Assembly (NCBI GenBank): GCA_014529675.2
Contig: CP076040.1
Location: 3,739,894 to 3,803,893 of the forward strand
Reading direction: 5' to 3'
DNA length: 64,000 bases
Source of the DNA: Opitutia bacterium ISCC 52
GTDB taxonomy: Bacteria; Verrucomicrobiota; Verrucomicrobiia; Opitutales; UBA2995
The translations under genes and the position numbers were made by a program. The notes below the pieces were generated by a model. The model did not search any database, was not told the origin of the DNA, and saw only the letters and a list, made by a program, of their open reading frames with translations. Below, one piece after another: positions 55,856-64,000 of the stretch (within the stretch, counting starts at the first letter, position 1; each line of letters begins with the position of its first letter).

Positions 55856-55925
55856 TGTAGGAGCAAACTTGTTCGCGACTCGTAGGGGCAAAGGCGTTGA
55901 GGTCGCGAACAAGTTTGCTCCTACA
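55856..55925. repeat. Long perfect inverted repeat, TGTAGGAGC family
   Basis: Two 24-bp arms (55856-55879 and 55902-55925) pair perfectly around a 22-bp loop. The outer ends read TGTAGGAGC / GCTCCTACA, as in the other REP-like elements. The inner part of each arm (TTCGCGAC) is specific to this copy. Confidence 0.9.
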
Positions 55926-55988
55926 ATCAACCAGATATAAAACTCGGCTCGTGGTAGGGAGGTCTAGCCCCAGCCTGCTATCTGAAAC

Positions 55989-56963
55989 CTACTCTATAGT
56001 TAGCTCCGCAATTGCAATCCCTTCCTCGCCGGCCACGGAGTAAAGCAAATACAACTGCCCGTCCTCTTCAAAGATACCGGGATCACGAAGCTGCTGAAGT
56101 CCGATACCTCCGCCTTTTTTGGAGGGCTGATTGGGATGCTGAATACCTTCATAATCCATTTCGGGTCGGAGCACTTCGATGGGTTCACTGGCTTCCCAGC
56201 TTTTCCAATCACCGATCAGGGGAACCGTTGCAATTAAAATGCGTTCAGGGGCATCACTCTTGCGCGTGTAAAAGAGATACAACGTATCGTTTCGCAGATA
56301 GACCGCGCTGTGCCGGATACGAACATCGTCGCGAGCCCCAAACTCGTCATCGGTGGGTATCGTAGCGATTAGCTCGTGCTCCCGCTTTTCCCATCCATGG
56401 TCAGGGTGATCAGATCGGTTCAAATATCCCGAGGAATCCATCGCGTAGTAAGCCCTTTCATATTGGAACACGCGAAAATAGCTGAGGCCGTGAATCTCAT
56501 CAAAGACATCGAATACAAGACCGTCTTTGGAAATAGCAGACACTGTTCGTTGATTAGTCCCTGGATGCGAGCCGTGAAAATACATGCGGATGATTTGGTT
56601 TTCATCATCGATATGTACATCGGGCGACGCAATGTGATCTTCGAGAGATCGAGCTTCTTCCAAATGAATGGTACCCGGTTCGTAAATACGCCAGGGGCCG
56701 TGCAAGTCATCCGCATAGGCCAGGCGAATAAAGTTTCCTTTGTGGTGTGCGAAATAAAGGTAATAGTTTCCGAGCGGATTTTTTACCCAATCGGGAACAC
56801 GGATCAGGGACGGCCCATTGAGTTTGTTACCGAGCGTACCTGATAGACCCGCGTGGAGAATAGGGTTTTCAGCAAAGCGGTTTACTTCGACGACTGATTC
56901 TTTTTCTACTGCGGAGCAAGCGACCAAGGGTAAACAAACAATGAGGCATAAGAGATGTTTCAT
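55989..56963 (-). CDS. GH43-like beta-propeller lipoprotein
   Basis: A 324-residue lipoprotein (lipobox LVAC in CLPLVACSAVEK) with a five-bladed propeller of the GH43/GH62/GH32 clan type. NPILHAGLSGTLGNKLNGPS and YYLYFAHHKGNFIRLAYADD are typical, as are HIASPDVHIDDENQIIRMYF and the aligned Asp residues in NQPSKKGGGIGLQQLRDPGIFEE, trimmed here. The final blade reads LYLLYSVAGEEGIAIAEL. It probably acts on arabinan, galactan or a related side chain, or binds it. The assignment to a numbered GH family is not certain; the typical Asp/Glu catalytic set cannot be fixed by eye. It is downstream of the sulfatase gene on the same strand, 285 bp away. Confidence 0.78.
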   Translation of the reverse strand: MKHLLCLIVCLPLVACSAVEKESVVEVNRFAENPILHAGLSGTLGNKLNGPSLIRVPDWVKNPLGNYYLYFAHHKGNFIRLAYADDLHGPWRIYEPGTIHLEEARSLEDHIASPDVHIDDENQIIRMYFHGSHPGTNQRTVSAISKDGLVFDVFDEIHGLSYFRVFQYERAYYAMDSSGYLNRSDHPDHGWEKREHELIATIPTDDEFGARDDVRIRHSAVYLRNDTLYLFYTRKSDAPERILIATVPLIGDWKSWEASEPIEVLRPEMDYEGIQHPNQPSKKGGGIGLQQLRDPGIFEEDGQLYLLYSVAGEEGIAIAELTIE

Positions 56964-57125
56964 GCTGAGGATTCCAATAATGCAGCAGCTCGCTTATAGG
57001 AACCAAGATTAAAAGCATTGGTATACCCTGCCCTTCTGAGCCTGGCTACAGCGATGGCCGATCGCCGGACCGAGGCGAAGCCGACATCACCCACGAGCCG
57101 TCTGATCTTGAATCTAACCAAACAC

Positions 57126-57151
57126 GGCGCCCTCGGCGAGGCCGCCCTACC
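57126..57151. repeat. GGCGCTCTCGGCG-family palindrome
   Basis: GGCGCCCTCGGCGAGGCCGC then CCTACC. It shares the CTCGGCGA core and the CCTACC end with 32848-32873, with changes in both stem arms. Confidence 0.6.
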
Positions 57152-57248
57152 AATAATAGCGGTATACTAAATAAATGTTACGTTCTATAGCACTGAAAAC
57201 CGCTCAGTAAAAATGTGTATAAGACTCTAGCAAGATGCCTATGCTACT

Positions 57249-58817
57249 TTAATCAAAAAGCGGTTCTCCCCAACGAAGAGTTTGTGTCACATCGATGACG
57301 ACATCCGTATCATTCTTCTGGGCTGGCCCTTCACGACTGGTACCTCGGGCAACCACTTTACGCAGCTTCTCTTCCAATGCATCGGCTACATCAGATTGCT
57401 GCTCAATCAGATTCTCGGACTCGTCAATATCCTCCGCCAAATGATAAAGCTCCCGAATGCGCGGTTTACCGCGGGATAGATTTCGATTCTGAACTTCGTT
57501 CCTGAATATAAGTTTCCATCCGTTCTCAGCATAGGAAAATTCACCCCCCACCGAGTGCCCAACAATATGATCTCGATGTGGCTCTTCGCTCTTACCCAAA
57601 AGCACAGACAGAAAGCTTAAACTATCTTCTGCTTCGTCGAGCCCTAGGGACGTACCCAATATTTCAGCACAAGTAGAAAAAATGTCATTCAAGCTCAGGA
57701 GATTTTCATTTATCGAACCCGCTTCTATCATTCCGGGCCAACGTACCAGGAACGGTATGCGATGACCACCCTCCCAAATTTCTGCTTTCCGACCACGGTA
57801 GGGGCCACTCGGTTTGTGGCCGACTTTGACTAAATCGTCCCAGCCCTGTGGTAAATGTCCATTGTCTGAAGTAAAGAGTACCAGGGTATTTTCAGCGACT
57901 CCTGCATCCTCCAAAGCCTGAATCACTTGTCCCGCCGACCAATCGGTTTCCATAATAAAGTCCGCCACATTGGAAATGCCACTTTTCCCGACAAAGGGTT
58001 CACTGGGAACAATGGGGGTATGTGGACTCGTCATCGGAAAGTACAAAAAGAAAGGTTCATCCTCCTTTGCTTGTTCGTGGATGTAGCGTACCGCCCGTTT
58101 TGTAATTTCAGGTAGTATCTGCTCAAATCTCCAACCTGGCGCCATCGGGTTATCATCGAATGCCCGTGGCATAAAACGATTATCATCGGGATCATACTCA
58201 AAGCGATCGGTGGGCAGCTCCACAATTCGATCGTTTTCGATAAAGGTAAACGGCGGCATGTTTGGAAGGTGCACACCAAAATAGTGATCAAATCCACGGG
58301 TAATCGGACCATCCTCGATAGGCTGATCATAATACCAAGTATGCTGGGTATGAAGATGAGCATCCTCTTCCATCGTACTCGGTTGTGGCCCCGGCCAGTT
58401 CCAACCCAAATGCCATTTCCCGATACAGGCCGTAGCATATCCCTGGTCCTGCAAAAACCCCGGTAGCGTTAATCGATCCTCTGCAATCAAGGGTGGTTCA
58501 TAACTTGCCAGCACCCACTCCTGTAGGCGAGTCCGCCAAGCGTAACGCCCCGTCAGAAGCCCATACCTCGTGGGTGTGCATACAGCTGATCCGCTATGAG
58601 CATTCGTAAAGCGCATAGACTGCTCCGTAAATTGATCCAGATAAGGGGACGGGATCTTGCCACCGGGAAAATGGGATTGGATGTCTCCGGCTCCAAAGTC
58701 ATCGGCTAGAATGATGACTATATTGGGTCGCGATGCTTCTTCTGGCTTGGCGCAGCCGGCGAAGAGAGAGGCCAAACAAAGGCTCAATGTAGCAAAAATC
58801 CAAACTGAATTTTTCAT
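57249..58817 (-). CDS. Lipoprotein sulfatase (arylsulfatase type)
   Basis: A 522-residue sulfatase. A lipoprotein signal ends at LFAGC (Cys22). The metal motif is IILADDFGAGD (residues 36-45), and the formylglycine site is C80-T-P-T-R in SAVCTPTRYGLLTGRYAWR. Later metal and substrate-site segments are KWHLGWNWPG, FTSDNGHLPQG and GGHRIPFLVRWPG. It should remove sulfate esters from a polysaccharide at the periplasmic face or outer membrane. Adjacent genes on the same strand include a GH43-like protein and a large secreted protein, arguing for one glycan-degradation cluster. Formylglycine maturation would need an enzyme outside this window. Confidence 0.92.
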   Translation of the reverse strand: MKNSVWIFATLSLCLASLFAGCAKPEEASRPNIVIILADDFGAGDIQSHFPGGKIPSPYLDQFTEQSMRFTNAHSGSAVCTPTRYGLLTGRYAWRTRLQEWVLASYEPPLIAEDRLTLPGFLQDQGYATACIGKWHLGWNWPGPQPSTMEEDAHLHTQHTWYYDQPIEDGPITRGFDHYFGVHLPNMPPFTFIENDRIVELPTDRFEYDPDDNRFMPRAFDDNPMAPGWRFEQILPEITKRAVRYIHEQAKEDEPFFLYFPMTSPHTPIVPSEPFVGKSGISNVADFIMETDWSAGQVIQALEDAGVAENTLVLFTSDNGHLPQGWDDLVKVGHKPSGPYRGRKAEIWEGGHRIPFLVRWPGMIEAGSINENLLSLNDIFSTCAEILGTSLGLDEAEDSLSFLSVLLGKSEEPHRDHIVGHSVGGEFSYAENGWKLIFRNEVQNRNLSRGKPRIRELYHLAEDIDESENLIEQQSDVADALEEKLRKVVARGTSREGPAQKNDTDVVIDVTQTLRWGEPLFD

Positions 58818-58843
58818 AACTTATATCTATTATTATGGGAAAT

Positions 58844-58905
58844 TGTAGGAGCTGCATTAGCTGCGAATGATAGAGGCTAGGATCGCAACTAAAGCAGCTC
58901 CTACA
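58844..58905. repeat. TGTAGGAGC REP-like inverted repeat
   Basis: The outer arms TGTAGGAGCTGC / GCAGCTCCTACA (12 bp) enclose a partly paired interior (TTAG.TGCGA / TCGCA.CTAA). It lies between the sulfatase start and the stop of the next gene. Confidence 0.85.
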
Positions 58906-58921
58906 CAAACGAAATCGTTTT

Positions 58922-60751
58922 TCACCGATCCCAAGGGAATGTCATCGTTGGCTGCTCAACATACCGATCGTTGGAGACCTTCAATCGTGCACCACTTCCA
59001 GCAGCCAGACGAACTCGAAATGTAGAGGCATCAACAGGCACCATTTGACCATCACATTCAACCTCCGTCACTCGATGTTCACCGTAGGCTCCGGCTTGGA
59101 CAATAAGCTCGCGACTATGGCTAGGACTGAGGTTGACCAGGGTAACTTCAACGGAACCATCAGACATCCTATCGATTAGGGCTGCCACGTCTTCAGGAAT
59201 TCCCGCCCGCCGATTGACGGGATCAAAATAGCGTAGACGACAATGCAGTGGCGCAGCTCCTCGTCCAGGATCGAGGCCAGCCATCATCAGTTTATTGAGT
59301 GTCTGAATAGTAGCCGGGTTAAACTTCATCGGATCATCCGCCAAACGAGTATCAGGAGTGGTAGTATCTGCTCGCATTCCAGCCACCTTGGATCGAATGG
59401 TTCCAAAGTCCTTTTTTAATTCACGGGTAGGATAATCAGCGTCCTCACCATTCAAGTAGCGCACCCAGGCATCCTGCCTCACTCGCTTCTCATCCGCTTC
59501 ATCCTGAGTCCAGAACCAACAATTCAAGGCCCCCCAAGGAACAGGTTCGGGCTTAAAGTCATACCATCCGTCATCCCCATACATATAAGGATAGAGCTTA
59601 ACGCCATCAACGAGCTTGGCCTTCGAGTTGACCAAGTCGATCATCTGGGTCCAGGCATCGATGTACTTCCGCTCTCCGGTCAACAGGAAGGCATTCCCAA
59701 ATCCATCTACAGCACGATAAACGCGTGTGCGGTGAGCCAATTCACCTGTTTGAGGAACGATTACCGAAAACCCCCAGCCGTAGACACTTCCCCACCACTT
59801 TCCATCCGTTTCGCCTCCGATGGTTCCGTCCAAACCTATACTGGATGGGATGATGCCATCGTTTTGCTTCATGCGATCGAGCCAGGCATCCACATAGTCA
59901 AGCATCCAAGTCTTGTACTTCTCCTCCCCCGTCAGTATGTAAGCATTCAGGCCGAGGGTGGTTGCTGATAGATTCTGCGGATGGTCACCCAATGTGTCAT
60001 TGTAGTCTTTGAAGTGAGCGACCATCTCAGAGTAGTTGCGCTCGCCATGTCCCAAGTGAAATCGGTTCTCCACTTCGATGGGATCACCTGCCCAATCGAG
60101 CCCCGTAGTCTTCCGCATGAGCGGTCCACGACTCCCATTGAACATGCTTTTGATGATCTTGTGTTCGTAGTCGTAGTTGAGCGCCCCGGGATCTTCATTC
60201 ATATAAAACCCGGCGTAGCGCCGAGTTCGCTTTTGAAAGTCCAGATTGTATGGGTCACTTAAACCTTGGAGGTTAAACACCCGGAGACCTTCCCCATTAT
60301 GCATCCAGTCCATCATCACAGGAAACTCTTTGTAGTACATGCCATCCCGCGCAAAGGGCACATCTACGGTCTTTGCTTCGGTGTATTGACGAAGATGCCC
60401 CTCCCAGGCTTTTCGATAAAGGGTGAGAATATTGTCATCCCCACCAAGCGCATGCAGGATTGGCCAATCCGCTACATTCTCAATAGCGTCGTCCGGGCCA
60501 TCATCTCCACCCCAGCGTTCTATGCACTCCAACCAACCACGCTCATCAAAATACTTTTCGTAGAATTCCTCGCAAGCTACCGCATTGGCTAGAAGCAACT
60601 CTCTTTGCAACAAGGCCCACTCAGGAGGAGCCATCGGCGAGGCAATTTCTATAGTAGCGTTTCCTTTAAGTAAGATAGATCCACTTAGTAAGTGAATAAC
60701 GAATACAAAAACAAAAACAACGAATGAACGGGGAGTTTTCATGGGGAACAT
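58922..60751 (-). CDS. Large secreted protein, probably (alpha/alpha)-barrel type, function unknown
   Basis: A 609-residue protein with a signal peptide (FVVFVFVFVIHLLSGS). Most of it is helical with the look of an (alpha/alpha)n barrel: LANAVACEEFYEKYFDERGW, HFKDYNDTLGDHPQNLSATT, LDYVDAWLDRMKQNDGIIPS and VYRAVDGFGNAFLLTGERKY. A C-terminal beta domain (VEVTLVNLSPSHSRELIVQA) follows. I recognise no catalytic motif. The context (sulfatase upstream on the map, PL10-type lyase and Gfo/Idh/MocA genes) suggests uronic-acid or pectin metabolism, perhaps an unsaturated-oligosaccharide hydrolase or lyase. The 5' end has two ATGs (60751 and 60742). Confidence 0.72.
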   Translation of the reverse strand: MFPMKTPRSFVVFVFVFVIHLLSGSILLKGNATIEIASPMAPPEWALLQRELLLANAVACEEFYEKYFDERGWLECIERWGGDDGPDDAIENVADWPILHALGGDDNILTLYRKAWEGHLRQYTEAKTVDVPFARDGMYYKEFPVMMDWMHNGEGLRVFNLQGLSDPYNLDFQKRTRRYAGFYMNEDPGALNYDYEHKIIKSMFNGSRGPLMRKTTGLDWAGDPIEVENRFHLGHGERNYSEMVAHFKDYNDTLGDHPQNLSATTLGLNAYILTGEEKYKTWMLDYVDAWLDRMKQNDGIIPSSIGLDGTIGGETDGKWWGSVYGWGFSVIVPQTGELAHRTRVYRAVDGFGNAFLLTGERKYIDAWTQMIDLVNSKAKLVDGVKLYPYMYGDDGWYDFKPEPVPWGALNCWFWTQDEADEKRVRQDAWVRYLNGEDADYPTRELKKDFGTIRSKVAGMRADTTTPDTRLADDPMKFNPATIQTLNKLMMAGLDPGRGAAPLHCRLRYFDPVNRRAGIPEDVAALIDRMSDGSVEVTLVNLSPSHSRELIVQAGAYGEHRVTEVECDGQMVPVDASTFRVRLAAGSGARLKVSNDRYVEQPTMTFPWDR

Positions 60752-60814
60752 AGGAACGAGTTCCTGGTATTCTCCGAAAATCCACCGGCAAGCGTCAAGC
60801 TCACCCTCGAATTA

Positions 60815-62185
60815 TCAGCGTGGCCCCTTCAATTCCATGAAGCTACGACCATCAAGCAATTCAATGTAATCACAAAGCAAATTGATATTATCGATAAAAA
60901 CCTTAGTGCTGATGCGGTCCTGCACCTCCCATTGACCGTTCCATGGCTGACCGCGAACACGTTTTTTGTATTTATCATCGTGAGTGATCCAACGGCCTTT
61001 TTTATCCTGAGCATCGATAATAGCAATCACCCATGGTTCTAGTTTAGCTATCTGAGCTTCTCTATCCAATCCCTCTTCCGGATCCAGATCTTGGCCCGTG
61101 TTCCAAAGACTTGCAAACCGCTTACGTACGCGATCCAGCTTATCAGATAAATCATTCTGATAACCATATCCGGTACGAGGTTCTTCACTGAGCTGTTCCG
61201 GGGTATCCCACACGAATTCGCCCGCGGTCGTAGTGTAAAGCCTTTCCTGCGCCGATCTCGATAAAGCGTGGCCATAACCCATTCTCTAATTGGGTATCGT
61301 CCAGCCAACGGAGTGCATCGTGAATAGGCTCCAGGTAGTCTCGATTGTTCAGGTAGACCGCAAGATCCATAAAGTGTCGAGGTTGTTTACCGTCACTGCA
61401 GGGCTCAAAGAAGGGGGCTCAAAACTTCTGGCCCAAGCAGGTTGCATAAATTCGTTGTACTGTTGCGCCCATCCTGGCTGAGGCGGTGCTTGCTGAGAAC
61501 GCATTATAAACTGAGCGGCTCGATGCAGACTGCCCCGGATCTGCGCGTTGGCGTAGAATTCATCAGCTTCGATCATCACCCGGATACAATCGTTAATTCC
61601 ATGATCATTGAAAGTCGCATAGTCATGATAATTTCCCTGCCGTGGAAACATGTGCGGCCAACCGCCATTCGCAAGCTGGGAAGTGGTCATTAAGTTAAGC
61701 CCTTTTTCAACGGCTGAAAGGGCAATGTCGTCGACAAACTTTTGCTCAAAAGCCATGAGAAAACTCAAGGCCGACTGAGTTTGATTGTCGTCAAAACTCG
61801 CCAACAAAGGTGCCGGCTTATCGAAATGAATAGTATGGCCCCAACCACCTAGATTATTCTGACCACCAATGAGTGCCTCGGCAGCCGCTTTAGCTGCACG
61901 CATGGCCGTGTTGTATTTGGTCACATCGTAAGCACGCATAAATGTCATCCCAACGGTGGGTGTGCCGGGTGGCTGAACTTCGATCGTCTGATCATCGGTG
62001 GGGCCTTCCCCCCAACGCTCGTCAAAGTCCGGAGTCACATACCAAACATAGCCACCCTCAATGCTGGTGGTTTGAAAGAAACGAATGCCGTCTTCTACCG
62101 CGCGCGTGGCATCGCGCTTGAGGTCTGCAAATGCAGTAAACGAAGTCGTAGACAGAAATAGGATAAGCAGGATAAGCGGTTTCAT
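60815..62185 (-). pseudogene. PL10-type pectate lyase with two compensating frameshifts
   Basis: The intact reading would cover about 455 codons. Part 1 (62185 to ~61372) has a signal peptide, GGWGHTIHFDKPAPLLASFD, GGWPHMFPRQGNYHDYATFN, and the active-site-like GWAQQYNEFMQPAWARSFEP. Near 61372 the frame shifts: MDLAVYLNNRDYLEPI and ENGLWPRFIEIGAGKA lie in another frame. Near 61220 it shifts back, giving FVWDTPEQLSEEPRTGYGYQ to the end. The segments, in order, match the PL10 pectate lyase family, which cleaves polygalacturonate by beta-elimination. As it stands, translation from the native start stops at 61349, so this is a pseudogene or carries two sequence errors. Confidence 0.85.
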
Positions 62186-62249
62186 GAAACCTTTGGATTT
62201 GGATGAGTTTAGGATTTGCTCAGAGAGCTAGAAAAAAATTCTGTGAGTA

Positions 62250-63599
62250 TCAAACCTTAGGGTACTCCCATTCGCCACGATAATCGCGATAGAGAAGCTT
62301 ATTCGCATCCTTGTCGCCAACGATGCGTTCTTTCTGACCGTCCCACTCGATGCCGCGACCCAGTTTGAAGGACAACATGCCAAGTAGGCTCAGATTGGTT
62401 GAATAGTGAATCTCCTCAATATCGCAGACGGGTTTGTCTCCTGATTTGATACAGTGAAGTAGATCTGCCCACAGCTCACGAATGTTTTGGGAATTCGGCT
62501 CATTGAGTTGAGCCCCCCGGTGAACCACGGGCTGATTTTTATTATTCGGATAAAAGGTCCAGCCTTCACGCCACCCCATGTGAAAAGTTCCTTCGGTGCC
62601 ATAGAAGTAACACCCTACATTCTCGCCCTTTTCAGCATGGTTGCCGGCAAAGCGTCGGTGCTCCCAGCTAGCAGTGAAGTTTTCAAACTCATAAGTTGCC
62701 ACCTGATGGTCGGGCGCATCGGTTGTTTGTTCCTTCTCGTTGTAAATGGCCGGTCCAGCGATGGGTCGACCACCCGTAGAGTAAACATGCTTGGGGTATT
62801 TCTCTCCCAGGATCCACACGATCTGGTCGAGCCAGTGTACGCCCCAGTCGCCTAACATGCCGTTGGCATAGTCGAGGTAGTGACGAAAGCCTTTGGGATG
62901 TATGGGCCGGCCCCCGGTTCCGGGTAAGGCTTCACAATAATGGCGAAGCGGCGCTGGACCGCACCACATATCCCAATCGAGTTCTTTGGGAGGCTCGGTG
63001 TTGGGAGTCGGTTTTTCCGGGCCACCTCCATAATGCACAAAAGAGCGCACCATGCCCACTTTGCCAAGGTTACCTGCCTTTATAAACTCATACCCGGAAA
63101 CATTGTGCGGAGCGATGCGACGGTGAGTACCCACCTGAACGACTCGATTCGCCGCTCGAGCAGCGTTAACCATCGCCCGTCCTTCCATGGCCGTATGCCC
63201 GATGGGTTTTTCAACATAGACATGGGCTCCGGCTTTCACGGCCTCAATCGTCTGAAGGGGATGCCAATGATCGGGGGTAGCAATAATGGCGATATCGACT
63301 TCTTCTTTGGCAAATAACTCACGGTAGTCGCGGTAAAGCTTAGGGTTATCGCCGCTCTCCTTCTTCACACGTGCCTGCATGGGTAGCAAATAGCGTTCAT
63401 CCACATCGCAAAGGGCAGTGATCTTGCACTCTCCTGAGGCCATGGCTTCACCCAGAATATTTCCGCCCCACCAACCGGTTCCTACGAGGACAGTGCGGTA
63501 CTTTTGACCACGAGATTGTCCGAGCAAGTAAGGAGCGGAAGCGAGAGCAGCACCAGCGATGGTGGCATCTTTAAGAAAGGTTCTTCGGGTATGCATCAA
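62250..63599 (-). CDS. Gfo/Idh/MocA family oxidoreductase with Tat signal
   Basis: A 449-residue protein. A twin-arginine signal at the N-terminus (HTRRTFLKDATIAGAALASA) suggests folding before export to the periplasm. The Rossmann domain has RTVLVGTGWWGGNILGEAMA (G-x-G-x-x-G-like), then EVDIAIIATPDHWHPLQTIE and the family motif AGAHVYVEKPIGHTAMEGRA, whose Lys is the catalytic EKP Lys. The C-terminal domain includes GGPEKPTPNTEPPKELDWDM. This export-tagged subgroup is common in Planctomycetes and Verrucomicrobia. Substrates are sugars or inositol-like compounds; no specific one can be assigned. It is the first gene of the minus-strand run, divergent from the SDR gene. Confidence 0.88.
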   Translation of the reverse strand: MMHTRRTFLKDATIAGAALASAPYLLGQSRGQKYRTVLVGTGWWGGNILGEAMASGECKITALCDVDERYLLPMQARVKKESGDNPKLYRDYRELFAKEEVDIAIIATPDHWHPLQTIEAVKAGAHVYVEKPIGHTAMEGRAMVNAARAANRVVQVGTHRRIAPHNVSGYEFIKAGNLGKVGMVRSFVHYGGGPEKPTPNTEPPKELDWDMWCGPAPLRHYCEALPGTGGRPIHPKGFRHYLDYANGMLGDWGVHWLDQIVWILGEKYPKHVYSTGGRPIAGPAIYNEKEQTTDAPDHQVATYEFENFTASWEHRRFAGNHAEKGENVGCYFYGTEGTFHMGWREGWTFYPNNKNQPVVHRGAQLNEPNSQNIRELWADLLHCIKSGDKPVCDIEEIHYSTNLSLLGMLSFKLGRGIEWDGQKERIVGDKDANKLLYRDYRGEWEYPKV

Positions 63600-63732
63600 A
63601 ACTGAAAGTTGATTATGATTTCGGGGCGATAGATGACTGCTTTACGGGATAGTTATTGTGCCCGTCTCGAATAGACAAGCAAGCAGGTAAATTGTGATCG
63701 CGCAGATTAACGATGCTTGCCTCAATACAGGT

Positions 63733-64000
63733 ATGAGATTGAGAGAAAAAGTTGCGTTGGTGACAGGTGCAGCCTCGGGGATCGGCAAAGCCTGTGTAGA
63801 AAAGTTTCTAATAGAAGGAGCCAGTGTCATGGCGACGGACATCAATGAAGACGCTCTCCAATCTCTTCAGGCTCCAGGATTGAAGTCCACCAAAGGCAAT
63901 GTGTGCAAGCGCGAGGACGCCGAACGAATAGTTGCGGAAACCGTAGCACAGTTTGGCCGAATCGATATCCTGGTGAACTCAGCAGGCATCACTGCAAGAA
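63733..64000 (+). CDS. Short-chain dehydrogenase/reductase, N-terminal part (cut by window edge)
   Basis: The first 89 residues of an SDR. The nucleotide site TGAASGIGKACVEKF (T-G-x3-G-I-G) follows the first strand; Asp in MATDINEDAL follows the second and suggests NAD(H). NSAGITAR corresponds to the N-A/S-A-G strand. The catalytic Y-x3-K lies beyond the window. It is divergent from the Gfo/Idh/MocA gene with 133 bp between starts. In this setting it may oxidise a uronate-derived keto acid, which is inference only. The start ATG 63733 is natural for the family. Confidence 0.9.
   Translation, partial: MRLREKVALVTGAASGIGKACVEKFLIEGASVMATDINEDALQSLQAPGLKSTKGNVCKREDAERIVAETVAQFGRIDILVNSAGITAR

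Larger units (their letters stand above)
55565..55988. other. Intergenic region with REP-like elements
   Basis: 424 bp without a supported gene. It holds a GGCGCTCTCGGCG element (55698-55723) and a large hairpin pair (55856-55925). Direct repeats of ATCGGTGTxTCCACCGATGCTAC occur twice, near 55569-55591 and 55751-55773 (about 23 bp, one mismatch). Short ORFs are repeats read as protein. Confidence 0.6.

Noticed and set aside
55574-55930. Small ORFs in the intergenic region between M16 and GH43-like genes
   Set aside because: They read through several palindromic repeats; no family similarity.

Overview
The window looks like a chromosomal segment of a marine or aquatic Verrucomicrobiota bacterium, most likely Opitutae (Puniceicoccales-like). 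This is inferred from gene content: a PVC-type CxxCH haem-binding dehydrogenase, two sulfatases, a tricorn-type S41 protease, PL10, GH43-like and DUF5060 polysaccharide enzymes, DUF5069, an H1-like Lys-rich protein and many PQQ-type propellers. No rRNA or marker phylogeny was available to confirm it. There is one tRNA (Asp), and I see no CRISPR array, transposase, integrase or prophage.

Layout. 1-6.5 kb: a glycosyltransferase end, a YbgC-type thioesterase, aroK, a MIF-like tautomerase, then a SCO-like protein divergent from ctaA-ctaB (haem A synthesis for cytochrome oxidase) and an SLC13-type transporter. 6.5-14.7 kb: a PhnP-like hydrolase, several unrecognised proteins, a three-gene overlapping ECF sigma / membrane protein / Spy-like operon, a Lys-rich H1-like fusion protein, a VWA protein, tRNA-Asp and a LarA-family protein. 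14.7-15.3 kb: a junction of two gene remnants. 15.3-19.5 kb: Fur/PerR-like regulator with katG, then arsC and cysE. 19.5-25 kb: a sulfatase with HEAT-like repeats and two beta-propeller proteins. 24.9-29.5 kb: a metal cassette (small His-rich protein, TonB receptor with His/Asp/Glu-rich loops, MerC-like protein) facing an Acr3 arsenite pump. 29.8-33.9 kb: a sodium/solute symporter interrupted by one in-frame TAG, a medium-chain dehydrogenase and an SMP-30-type lipoprotein. 34-46.9 kb: two paralogous PQQ dehydrogenases with an inserted cytochrome c domain, a TonB receptor, a K+ channel with RCK domains, and a tricorn-like protease overlapping the second dehydrogenase. 47-64 kb: carbohydrate degradation and proteolysis: DUF5060 hydrolase, DUF5069 protein, a LacI-type remnant, a PVC-type cytochrome, an M16 protease, a GH43-like lipoprotein, a sulfatase, a large secreted protein, a frameshifted PL10 pectate lyase, a Gfo/Idh/MocA oxidoreductase and the start of an SDR gene.

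How the parts fit: periplasmic quinoproteins and cytochromes would feed electrons to a respiratory chain whose haem A is made by CtaA/CtaB. The right end looks like a pectin or sulfated-polysaccharide degradation neighbourhood. The 15-29 kb part handles oxidative and metal(loid) stress.

The most distinctive layer is non-coding. Intergenic gaps carry several families of short palindromic repeats whose stems change in a compensatory way between copies, plus a 90-bp direct repeat flanking the merC-like gene and a ~100-bp element in two inverted copies 20 kb apart. The window also holds several decaying genes: an amber-interrupted symporter, a doubly frameshifted pectate lyase, and remnants of phzF, a LacI-type regulator and a protein with a PGSYTAVV-type tail. 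I found no clearly new defence or mobile system.
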